From an uncultured Lachnospiraceae bacterium (GTDB lineage Bacteria; Bacillota; Clostridia; Lachnospirales; Lachnospiraceae): a DNA stretch of 13,577 nt. The notes beneath the pieces are model-generated. The model was not told the origin of the DNA. It worked only from the letters and a program-made list of their open reading frames with translations, and did not search any database. Within the stretch, counting starts at the first letter, position 1. Each line of letters opens with the position of its first letter. The DNA lies in assembly GCA_910584115.1 (NCBI GenBank), contig CAJTYN010000075.1:1-13577 (forward strand). Reading direction: 5' to 3'. The position numbers and the translations under genes were made by a program. Below are positions 7,103 through 13,577 of this stretch, piece after piece.

Positions 7103-8386
7103 ATGGTTAGAGCAATAGTGGGAGCAAACTGGGGAGATGAAGGCAAGGGAAAGATCACGGACATGCTGAGCAAGGAGTCCGATATCATAGTCCGGTTCCA
7201 GGGCGGGGCCAACGCGGGCCACACCATCGTCAACGACTATGGGAAATTTGCCCTGCACACACTGCCCTCCGGCGTATTTTACAGCCATACCACCAGCATA
7301 CTGGGAAACGGCGTGGCGCTGAACATCCCTGTGTTGTTCCAGGAGATCAAGGAGGTGGTGGGAAGGGGTGTCCCGCAGCCGAAGATCCTTGTGTCAGACC
7401 GTGCCCAGATGGTCATGCCGTACCATATCTTGCTGGACGCTTATGAGGAGGAACGGCTGGCGGGCAAGTCTTTCGGCTCCACCAAGTCCGGGATCGCTCC
7501 TTTTTATTCTGATAAATACGCGAAGATCGGGTTCCAGGTCAGCGAACTCTTCGGCAGCGAAGAGACCCTGCGGGACAAAGTAGACCAGGTCTGCGAGATG
7601 AAAAATGTCCTGATCGAGCATCTCTATCATAAACCGGCCCTGGAACCGGAGAAGATCTTCCAGGAACTGATGTCCTATAAGGAGATGGTCGCACCCTATG
7701 TGTGCGACGTGTCCGCATACTTATACCAGGCCCTCAAGGAGGGAAAAGAGATCCTGCTGGAAGGCCAGTTAGGTTCCTTAAAAGACCCGGACCACGGCAT
7801 CTATCCCATGGTCACATCGTCGCCCACGCTGGCCGGTTACGGTGCGATCGGCGCGGGGATCCCGCCCTATGAGATCCAGAAGATCATCACCGTGGTAAAA
7901 GCCTATTCCAGCGCCGTAGGCGCGGGCGCGTTCGTATCCGAGATCTTCGGGGCTGAGGCCGACGAGCTGAGAAAGAGAGGCGGCGACGGCGGCGAGTACG
8001 GCGCCACCACGGGCAGGCCCCGCCGGATGGGCTGGTTCGATACCGTGGCCAGCAAGTACGGATGCCGGATCCAGGGAACGACGGACGTGGCGTTCACGGT
8101 GCTGGATGTGCTGGGATATCTGGACGAGATCCCGGTCTGCACCGGGTACGAGATCGACGGGGAAGTGACCACGGAGTTCCCGGTGACCTCCAGGCTTGAG
8201 CGGGCAAAACCCGTCCTGGAAGTCCTGCCCGGCTGGAAATGTGACATACGAGGCATACGGAAATACGAAGACCTGCCGGAAAACTGCAGGCGGTACGTGG
8301 AATTTGTAGAAGAGAAGATCGGGTTCCCAATCACTATGGTGTCCAACGGGCCGGGCCGGGAAGATATCATCTACAGGAACAGATAG
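7103..8386 (+). CDS. purA: Adenylosuccinate synthase (IMP-aspartate ligase)
   Basis: PurA uses GTP to join aspartate to IMP, giving adenylosuccinate, which PurB splits to AMP. The 427-residue length is normal. The P-loop GDEGKGK (11-17) with D12 and the NAGHT block with H40 give the expected catalytic pair; GATTGRPRRMGWFD is the conserved late block and the C-terminus ends with the usual GPGRE segment. Some signature residues differ from the textbook enzyme: NWGDEGKG instead of QWGDEGKG, GIAPFYSDKYAK instead of GIGP.Y..K..R, and EGQLGSLKDPDHGIYP where EGAQG..LDIDHGTYP is usual. I believe this variant form is shared by Lachnospiraceae. The ribosome site GGGAGG (7087-7092) lies 10 nt before the ATG. 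It has its own promoter and a terminator just after the stop. Confidence 0.96.
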   Translation: MVRAIVGANWGDEGKGKITDMLSKESDIIVRFQGGANAGHTIVNDYGKFALHTLPSGVFYSHTTSILGNGVALNIPVLFQEIKEVVGRGVPQPKILVSDRAQMVMPYHILLDAYEEERLAGKSFGSTKSGIAPFYSDKYAKIGFQVSELFGSEETLRDKVDQVCEMKNVLIEHLYHKPALEPEKIFQELMSYKEMVAPYVCDVSAYLYQALKEGKEILLEGQLGSLKDPDHGIYPMVTSSPTLAGYGAIGAGIPPYEIQKIITVVKAYSSAVGAGAFVSEIFGAEADELRKRGGDGGEYGATTGRPRRMGWFDTVASKYGCRIQGTTDVAFTVLDVLGYLDEIPVCTGYEIDGEVTTEFPVTSRLERAKPVLEVLPGWKCDIRGIRKYEDLPENCRRYVEFVEEKIGFPITMVSNGPGREDIIYRNR

Positions 8387-8401
8387 AACAGATGGACAAA
8401 G

Positions 8402-8443
8402 AAGGGCGTCGCAAGATCAGATGATCGGGCGATGCCCTTGTTT
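8402..8443 (+). terminator. Intrinsic terminator after purA
   Basis: AAGGGCGTCGC (8402-8412) pairs with GCGATGCCCTT (8429-8439) over 11 positions with a single G-T wobble and a 16-nt loop, which itself holds a small GATC/GATC inner pair. A short GTTT follows the stem; the U-tract is weak, but the stem is strong. It begins 15 nt after the purA stop and separates the purine block from the defence genes. Confidence 0.75.
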
Positions 8444-8451
8444 AAAAGAAC

Positions 8452-8479
8452 TTGTTTGAAAAGGGATAATTTGTATAAG
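8452..8479 (+). promoter_or_regulatory. Weak putative promoter of the defence operon
   Basis: TTGTTT (8452-8457) and TATAAG (8474-8479) are 16 bases apart in the AT-rich gap after the purA terminator. This would give a leader of about 30 nt before the ATPase gene. In DNA this AT-rich such matches occur easily by chance, so the site is tentative. It is the only place where a promoter for the tightly packed downstream genes seems likely. Confidence 0.35.
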
Positions 8480-8518
8480 AAATTAATAAGATTAAAAAAA
8501 TAAACTGATAAAAACAAA

Positions 8519-10168
8519 ATGAGAATAAAAAAGGTTGAATTAAACAATTTTAAGCGATTTACACATCTGATTGTGGATAATATTCCGGAATCGGCAAAGC
8601 TGGTAGTGTTAGTCGGGCCAAATGGCTCAGGAAAAACGTCTTTTATGGAAGCAATGAACCATTATCAAAAATGTTCTGGATATGGTGTTATTGGTGACTA
8701 TCAGTATCTTAGTAAAAAAGGAAATTTTGATAAGTATAATCTCAGCGAGTGGCATAACGCTGTACTTAATATTGTTGATATTATTTTTTATAATGTAACA
8801 TTTCCCAAGCGTATTGGAGAAAGCAATATAAAAGGACATTTCTATTTTAGAAGTGCGTATAGAAATGAACCGGATTTCAAAATAGATTCAATGCGACGCC
8901 AGGGTGATCCTACAGAATCCGTTCGGCTCCAAACATTGATCCAGGATGATCAAACCGTATCCAATAATTACCAGCGCTTAGTTTCTAATACAATATCTGG
9001 TGTGTTTGATGATGCGAACGATCAAAAAACTGTTGAGTGCTTACGTGAGGAATTGGTTGGAAAAATCCGTGTTGCTATGGAACGTGTTTTTGATGACTTG
9101 AGGTTTTCCTCACTTGGAGATCCACTAAATAATGGAAATTTCTATTTTACGAAGGGAATAGTAGAAAATTTTAACTATCGGAATCTTTCTGCGGGTGAAA
9201 AATCTGCATTTGACTTAATCTTAGATATGGTGGTCCAATCGAAAAATTATCCTGATGCCGTTTATTGTATAGATGAGCCAGAGGCACATATGCATACAAA
9301 ATTGCAAGGTAAGGTATTGCGCGAATTGTATCAATTGGTTCCTGGCAATTCACAACTATGGATATCCACACACTCAATTGGTATGTTACAGGAAGCGGAG
9401 GAGATTGAAAAAGAACATTCAGGTACAGTGGTTTTTTTAGATTTTGGAGGAAGGGATTTTGACACAGATCAAATCATTCGTCCTGCAAAAATTGGGAAAG
9501 CTGTATTGGATAAATTTTATGAGTTAGCATTTGGAGATTTCGCAAAACTTATGCTCCCCCAAGTAATCATTTTTTGCGAAGGAGATCCTAACGGTAAAAA
9601 ACGCAAAGATTTTGATAAATCAATATATACAACGATATTTGGAGATAACCACCCAGAAGCGTTTTTTATTTCAGGAGGTTCATGCAATGATATTGAAGAT
9701 ATCGAATCAAAACACGGTGAAATTATAAATTCCTTATTACAAAATACAAGGTTAATAAAAATTGTTGATCGTGATGATCGAACTGACCAAGAAGTTGAAG
9801 ATTTACGTCAAAAACGTATTAAAGTTTTATCAAGGAGGAATTTGGAATCTTATTTACTGGATGATATGTTGATCCAGAAATTGTGTGAACACTTTGATCA
9901 ACCTGAAAAATATGAAGAATGTATAGAAAAAAAGCGGGCAGCAATCGAAAGTTCTATTGGCAGAGGACATCCGTTTGATGATATCAAATCTGCTCGCGGT
10001 GATATATACAATGCTTTGAAGAGCATACTTGGTCTAACACAATGTGGGAATAATGCCGATACATTTATTCGTGATACGATGGCACCGCTTCTCACCTCGG
10101 AGATGGATATCTATAAAGAACTTGAGCAAGAAATTTTTGGTCAACAAGATTCGGGAGGAATGGACTAA
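8519..10168 (+). CDS. ABC/AAA-type ATPase fused to a TOPRIM (DUF4435-like) domain, PARIS/OLD-like defence candidate
   Basis: A 549-residue protein. The start MRIKKVELNNFKRF is typical of SMC/OLD-type ATPases and supports ATG 8519, although no ribosome site is seen in the A-rich leader. Walker A is GPNGSGKT (33-40), the ABC signature LSAGEK (223-228), Walker B VYCIDEPEAH (248-257), and H285 in STHS is the switch histidine. The C-terminal part resembles TOPRIM/DUF4435: E354 in IIFCEGDPN, GGSCNDIEDI (386-395), D417 and D419 in IVDRDD, then SRRNLESYLLDD (438-449). This ATPase-then-TOPRIM order recalls OLD nucleases, GajA and the fused form of PARIS (AriA plus AriB). No GajB-type helicase follows; instead the stop overlaps the mod start by one base (TAATG), so it is translationally coupled to a type III R-M system. 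It is far more AT-rich than all its neighbours, a sign of transfer. The domains are solid; a PARIS-type role is inference. Confidence 0.85.
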   Translation: MRIKKVELNNFKRFTHLIVDNIPESAKLVVLVGPNGSGKTSFMEAMNHYQKCSGYGVIGDYQYLSKKGNFDKYNLSEWHNAVLNIVDIIFYNVTFPKRIGESNIKGHFYFRSAYRNEPDFKIDSMRRQGDPTESVRLQTLIQDDQTVSNNYQRLVSNTISGVFDDANDQKTVECLREELVGKIRVAMERVFDDLRFSSLGDPLNNGNFYFTKGIVENFNYRNLSAGEKSAFDLILDMVVQSKNYPDAVYCIDEPEAHMHTKLQGKVLRELYQLVPGNSQLWISTHSIGMLQEAEEIEKEHSGTVVFLDFGGRDFDTDQIIRPAKIGKAVLDKFYELAFGDFAKLMLPQVIIFCEGDPNGKKRKDFDKSIYTTIFGDNHPEAFFISGGSCNDIEDIESKHGEIINSLLQNTRLIKIVDRDDRTDQEVEDLRQKRIKVLSRRNLESYLLDDMLIQKLCEHFDQPEKYEECIEKKRAAIESSIGRGHPFDDIKSARGDIYNALKSILGLTQCGNNADTFIRDTMAPLLTSEMDIYKELEQEIFGQQDSGGMD

Positions 10169-12045
10169 TGGATAAGCTGAAAATGGAAACTCCTGACTTA
10201 ACTCAAATTAACATCGAAAAAATCGCCGCCATGTTCCCTGCTTGTGTGACCGAGGCTCGGGGTGAGGATGGTAAGCTGAAAAAAGCGGTCAATTTTGAAC
10301 TTTTGCGACAGATGTTGTCCGACGTGGTTCTGGAGGGAGACGAGGCCTACGAATTTACCTGGGTGGGCAAGAAGGCTGCCATCGTGGAGGCCACCCGGCC
10401 CATCCGCAAGACCCTGCGTCCCTGCCAGGAGGACAGCGTGGATTGGGACAGCACCGAGAACCTCTATATCGAAGGCGACAACCTGGAAGTTCTGAAACTC
10501 TTACAGGAGAGTTATCTGGGCAAGGTAAAGATGATTTACATCGATCCGCCTTACAACACTGGAAACGACTTCATCTACCGGGACGATTTTGCGATGAGCG
10601 GCGAGGAGTACAGCGAAGGATCCGGGCAGGTAGACGAGGAAACGGGTGACCGGCTGTTCAAGAATACCGACAGTAATGGACGCTTTCACTCCGATTGGTG
10701 CAGTATGATTTACTCCCGGTTGATTTTGGCGAGGAATCTACTCGCAGATGATGGGGCTATTTTCATTAGTATTGATGATAATGAGTTGAATAATTTGATT
10801 GCTATTGGAAAAGAAACATTTGGCACTGAAGGATATATTGCAACCTTCGTGTGGGAAAAGCGCAAAACCAGAGAAAATCGAAAGATCATTTCCATACGGC
10901 ACGACTATATTGTATGTTTCACAAAGAATTATGAAAAGCGCGCAGACACTATTGGACTGGAACCTATGGATGATGATGCGATTGACAGGTATAAGAATCC
11001 AGATAACGATCCAAGAGGTATATGGACTTCCGTTCCAGCCATTGCACAGGCAGGTCATGGAACAAAAAACCAGTTTTACACATTAACATCCCCCAAAGGA
11101 ATACAGTTTGATCCACCATCTGGTTCTTGCTGGAGGTACACTAAAGAGAAAATGCAGGAAGCTATTTCTGACAATAGAATATGGTTTGGAGCTGATGGAA
11201 CGGGCGTTCCTAGAATTAAAAAATTTTTAACAGAAGGAAAGCAAGGCCTCACTCCAGAAACTATACTTTTTGCAGACAAGGCCGGGACAAACGATTCCGC
11301 TAAAAGGGAGGTTGTTTCACTTTTTGATGGAATTGCTGTTTTTGAAACGCCAAAACCTGTATCTATGGTTGAACATATTCTAAAAATATGTAATTACGCT
11401 ACAAATGGAATATGTTTGGACTTCTTCTCTGGTTCCGCCACCACCGCCCACGCCGTGATGCAGTTAAACGCCGAGGACGGCGGACACCGAAGATTCATCA
11501 TGGTGCAGTTACCGGAACCCTGCGGCGAAAAGAGCGAGGCATACAAGGCGGGCTATCCGAACATCTGCGAGATCGGCAAAGAGCGCATCCGCCGTGCTGC
11601 GAAGAAGATCACTGCGGACAACCCTGGCAAGCCCTTCGACGGCGGTTTCCGCGTCTTCAAGCTGGACGACACCAACATGACTGACGTATACTACTCCGCC
11701 GGGGAATATGACCAGGGTATGTTGGATCTGCTGGAAAACAACATCAAGCCCGACCGCACCGACCTGGATCTGCTGTTCGGCTGTCTGCTGGAATGGGGCC
11801 TGCCCCTGTCCATGCCCTACACCTCCGAGGAGATCGAGGGCTGCACTGTCCACACCTACAGCGACGGCGACCTGATCGCTTGCTTTGACGAAGATATCCC
11901 CGATACCGTGATCAAAGAGATCGCCAAACGTCAGCCCCTCCGGGCCGTGTTCCGGGACAGCAGCTTTGCCAACAGCCCCGCCAAGATCAACGTGGGCGAG
12001 ATCTTCAAGATGCTGGCCCCGGATACCAGGGTGAAGGTGCTGTGA
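10168..12045 (+). CDS. mod: Type III restriction-modification methyltransferase (Mod)
   Basis: Mod methylates adenine in the recognition site, supplies sequence specificity and also partners Res for cleavage. The 625 residues fit the type III family. The order is that of beta-class N6-adenine methyltransferases: catalytic DPPYNTGNDF (126-135) first, then the target-recognition region, then the SAM-binding motif LDFFSGSATTAHAV (417-430). In this motif the usual FxGxG has become FSGSA, as far as I recall a common variant in Clostridia. The ATG overlaps the preceding stop by one base, with GGGAGG (10153-10158) 9 nt upstream. Base use is mosaic: roughly 60% GC before about 10,720 and 53% or more after about 11,420, but about 37-43% in between, exactly where the recognition domain lies. 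This suggests domain exchange. The gene is intact, with no frameshift and no simple repeat for phase variation. Confidence 0.95.
   Translation: MDKLKMETPDLTQINIEKIAAMFPACVTEARGEDGKLKKAVNFELLRQMLSDVVLEGDEAYEFTWVGKKAAIVEATRPIRKTLRPCQEDSVDWDSTENLYIEGDNLEVLKLLQESYLGKVKMIYIDPPYNTGNDFIYRDDFAMSGEEYSEGSGQVDEETGDRLFKNTDSNGRFHSDWCSMIYSRLILARNLLADDGAIFISIDDNELNNLIAIGKETFGTEGYIATFVWEKRKTRENRKIISIRHDYIVCFTKNYEKRADTIGLEPMDDDAIDRYKNPDNDPRGIWTSVPAIAQAGHGTKNQFYTLTSPKGIQFDPPSGSCWRYTKEKMQEAISDNRIWFGADGTGVPRIKKFLTEGKQGLTPETILFADKAGTNDSAKREVVSLFDGIAVFETPKPVSMVEHILKICNYATNGICLDFFSGSATTAHAVMQLNAEDGGHRRFIMVQLPEPCGEKSEAYKAGYPNICEIGKERIRRAAKKITADNPGKPFDGGFRVFKLDDTNMTDVYYSAGEYDQGMLDLLENNIKPDRTDLDLLFGCLLEWGLPLSMPYTSEEIEGCTVHTYSDGDLIACFDEDIPDTVIKEIAKRQPLRAVFRDSSFANSPAKINVGEIFKMLAPDTRVKVL
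10717..11415 (+). other. AT-rich target-recognition region inside mod
   Basis: This covers residues about 184-416 of Mod, between the DPPY motif and the SAM-binding motif. Hand counts of 60-nt blocks give about 40% (10801-10860), 43% (10921-10980), 42% (11161-11220) and 37% (11221-11280) GC, against 60% at 10321-10380 and 53% at 11701-11760. The composition edges fall next to conserved blocks, near 10,700-10,745 and 11,420-11,440, as expected if homologous recombination between mod alleles swaps the specificity domain. The recognised DNA sequence cannot be read from this. Confidence 0.6.
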
Positions 12046-12056
12046 GGAGATGCGAT

Positions 12057-13109
12057 ATGAACGATGGATTTTTGAAAAATATTGCGGATGTTTTGAAAAA
12101 CGCCAGAAAGAACGCTAAAACAGCAGTAAATCTCACAATGGTCTACGCCTATTTTGAGATCGGACGGATGATCATAGAAGAGGAGCAGAACGGGAAAGAT
12201 CGCGCTGCCTATGGCAAACAGATCTTGCAGGAACTCTCCGGATATCTGACGGCTCAATTTGGAAAAGGTTTTTCGGTAGGAAATCTGAAAAACATCCGGC
12301 AGTTTTACCGTGTTTACGCCCACGACCAGATCGGCGAAACAGTGTTTAGCCAATCCGAGGATCTTCCCGTCACGAAAAGCGGCAGAAGGTTTTATCTTAG
12401 TTGGTCCCATTACCTGAAACTCATGCGGATTGATGATGAGGATGAGCGACATTTTTATGAGATCGAAGCGGTCAAAAACAACTGGAGCCTTTCCGAGTTA
12501 AAGCGGCAATTTAACAGTGCTTTGTATGAGCGGCTGCTTCTCAGTACCGAAAAAGACAAGGTGTATGACCTTGCTCTGAAGGGCCAGGTGATCGAAAAGC
12601 CGTCGGATCTTGTTAAGGATCCGTATGTTCTGGAATTTCTGGGTATGCAGGAGCTGCCCGAGTATTCAGAAAGTGAATTGGAAAATCGGATCATCGACCA
12701 TTTACAGCAATTTCTCTTGGAACTTGGCAAGGGATTTACCTTTGTAGGGCGGCAAGTGCGCTTTACTTTTGATGAGGATCATTTTCGGGTCGATCTGGTC
12801 TTTTACAATCGGCTACTGCGTTGTTTTGTCTTATTTGACTTAAAGATCGGGAAACTGACCCATCAGGATCTGGGACAGATGCAGATGTACGTCAATTATT
12901 ATGACCGATACGAAAAGACAGAGGACGAAGATCCGACCATTGGCGTGTTGCTCTGCCAGCAGAAAAGCGATGCGCTGGTTGAACTGACTTTGCCGGCGGA
13001 CGCCAATATCTATGCTTCAAAATATGAGCTGTATCTGCCGGATAAAAAAGAACTTCAGGAAAAACTCAAGGAATGGATCGCTGAGGAAACGAGAGGCGAG
13101 GAGATATGA
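12057..13109 (+). CDS. YhcG/DUF1016 family PD-(D/E)XK nuclease domain protein
   Basis: A 350-residue protein with the two-part YhcG (DUF1016) layout. The N-terminal helical domain (about 5-170) includes VYAYFEIGRMIIEEE (29-43), LSWSHYLKLMRI (114-125) and NNWSLSELKRQFNSALYERL (141-160), which are typical blocks of the family. The C-terminal domain holds the PD-(D/E)XK core: FRVDLVFYNR (243-252, D246) and FDLKIG (260-265, D261 and K263), followed by DLGQMQMYVNYYD (271-283). I chose ATG 12057 with GAGGAG (12044-12049) 7 nt upstream; a GTG at 12042 would overlap the mod stop but sits ahead of the ribosome site. The stop overlaps the res start in ATGA, so the gene is embedded between mod and res. 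Family members often occur beside restriction genes, but their job is not well defined. Nuclease activity is inferred. Confidence 0.92.
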   Translation: MNDGFLKNIADVLKNARKNAKTAVNLTMVYAYFEIGRMIIEEEQNGKDRAAYGKQILQELSGYLTAQFGKGFSVGNLKNIRQFYRVYAHDQIGETVFSQSEDLPVTKSGRRFYLSWSHYLKLMRIDDEDERHFYEIEAVKNNWSLSELKRQFNSALYERLLLSTEKDKVYDLALKGQVIEKPSDLVKDPYVLEFLGMQELPEYSESELENRIIDHLQQFLLELGKGFTFVGRQVRFTFDEDHFRVDLVFYNRLLRCFVLFDLKIGKLTHQDLGQMQMYVNYYDRYEKTEDEDPTIGVLLCQQKSDALVELTLPADANIYASKYELYLPDKKELQEKLKEWIAEETRGEEI

Positions 13110-13577
13110 AGATACAGTACAGGAACCAAAAATTCCAGGCAGACGCGGCCAAGGCCGTTGTGGATGTGTTTGCCGGACAGCCCTATCTGACCCCGACCTA
13201 TATGATGGACAGAGGCAGCGGTCACTATCAGATCGGTGTCAATGAAGAACGGGATTTCACAGGTTTTGGCAACCAGAAGATCGTGCCGGAGCTTTCTGAT
13301 CGGCAGATCCTGGAGCAGCTGAATAAAGTCCAGCGCGCCAATCAGATCAGACCATCGGAAAAGCTGGAAGGCCGGGACAACGGGTATAACCTCACCGTTG
13401 AGATGGAGACTGGCGTGGGCAAGACCTATACCTACATCAAGACCATGTTCGAGCTGAATAAACATTACGGCTGGAGCAAATTCATCGTCGTTGTCCCCAG
13501 TGTGGCCATCCGGGAGGGCGTGTATAAATCCTTTGAGATGACCCAGGAGCATTTTGCCGAGGAGTACGGGAAGAAGA
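13106..13577 (+). CDS. res: Type III restriction endonuclease subunit Res (5' part, cut by window end)
   Basis: The frame opens with ATG 13106, overlapping the previous stop by four bases (ATGA), and stays open to the window end: 157 complete codons of a subunit that is usually about 900-1000 residues. Visible are the Q-tip-like start NQKFQADAAKAVVDVF (7-22), the helicase Walker A METGVGKTYTYIKT (100-113) and motif Ia FIVVVPSVAIREGVYKS (126-142), all in the order of type III Res superfamily 2 helicases. Later helicase motifs and the C-terminal nuclease domain lie outside the window. Res uses ATP to translocate or signal along DNA and cuts when complexed with Mod. A GAGGAG (13098-13103) is very close to the ATG, so translation may depend on coupling to the upstream gene. 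Whether the gene is intact cannot be judged here. Confidence 0.93.
   Translation, partial: MKIQYRNQKFQADAAKAVVDVFAGQPYLTPTYMMDRGSGHYQIGVNEERDFTGFGNQKIVPELSDRQILEQLNKVQRANQIRPSEKLEGRDNGYNLTVEMETGVGKTYTYIKTMFELNKHYGWSKFIVVVPSVAIREGVYKSFEMTQEHFAEEYGKK

Larger units (their letters stand above)
8444..13577 (+). other. Compositionally distinct defence module (ATPase-TOPRIM, type III R-M, YhcG-type nuclease)
   Basis: Composition changes sharply right after the purA terminator: hand-counted 60-nt blocks fall from about 63% GC in purA (8041-8100) to about 27-32% in the first gene here (9121-9180, 9781-9840). Composition then varies inside mod and settles near 50% in the YhcG-type gene. Four genes in the same direction with very tight junctions suggest one operon. 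The mosaic composition and restriction genes point to horizontal acquisition in more than one step. No integrase, transposase, tRNA or flanking repeat was seen inside the window; the right end lies outside it. Confidence 0.65.

Noticed and set aside
8490..8520. Homopolymer A-tracts before the ATPase gene as a phase-variation switch
   Set aside because: The longest run is about 7 A in a generally A-rich leader, outside the coding frame; mod itself has no simple sequence repeats.
8519..10168. Gabija GajA as the identity of the ATPase-TOPRIM protein
   Set aside because: The architecture is similar, but no UvrD-like GajB helicase gene follows; the next gene is type III mod. The ending of the TOPRIM part fits DUF4435 better by eye. 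It is kept only as an alternative.
1..13577. CRISPR arrays, tRNA/rRNA genes, insertion sequences or integrases
   Set aside because: No regularly spaced repeats, no cloverleaf or rRNA sequence, and no transposase or integrase motifs were seen on either strand.

Overview
The window looks like chromosomal DNA of a Firmicute, most likely a gut-type member of class Clostridia (Lachnospiraceae-like). The reasons are the strong AGGAGG-type ribosome sites, the sigma-A style promoters, the [4Fe-4S]-type PurF with a propeptide, and a PurA whose signature residues resemble that group as I remember it. The genus cannot be fixed from the sequence alone. All supported genes lie on the + strand. The left two thirds are GC-rich (about 60% in blocks counted by hand); composition changes abruptly after purA.

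Positions 1-706 hold a short leader with a small hairpin, an imperfect direct repeat and a weak promoter, then a stand-alone Uma2-family (PD-(D/E)XK) protein. Positions 707-8443 are a purine-biosynthesis block: purC, purF and purB run closely spaced from a promoter just upstream of purC. A LemA-family protein and a DUF2207-type membrane protein follow, and then purA with its own very good promoter and a stem-loop terminator. PurF makes the first committed step of de novo synthesis, PurC and PurB carry out two consecutive later steps, and PurA plus PurB convert IMP to AMP. The LemA/DUF2207 pair sits inside this block without an obvious terminator on either side.

Positions 8444-13577 are a defence module with a very different, mosaic composition. 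Its genes, in order, are: a very AT-rich gene for an ABC/AAA-type ATPase with a C-terminal TOPRIM/DUF4435-like part; mod, a type III restriction-modification methyltransferase; a YhcG/DUF1016 protein with a PD-(D/E)XK nuclease core; and res, the type III restriction helicase-nuclease, cut off by the window end. Gene junctions are tight (1-nt overlap, 11-nt gap, 4-nt overlap), so the four are probably one operon.

The most interesting points are in this module. A fused ATPase-TOPRIM protein that recalls PARIS (AriA+AriB) is translationally coupled to a type III R-M system, which would make sense if it guards against anti-restriction proteins. A PD-(D/E)XK protein is wedged between mod and res. 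The specificity domain of mod has a clearly AT-richer composition than the rest of that gene, as expected from exchange of target-recognition domains. The PARIS-like reading is inference from motifs and context, not proof.
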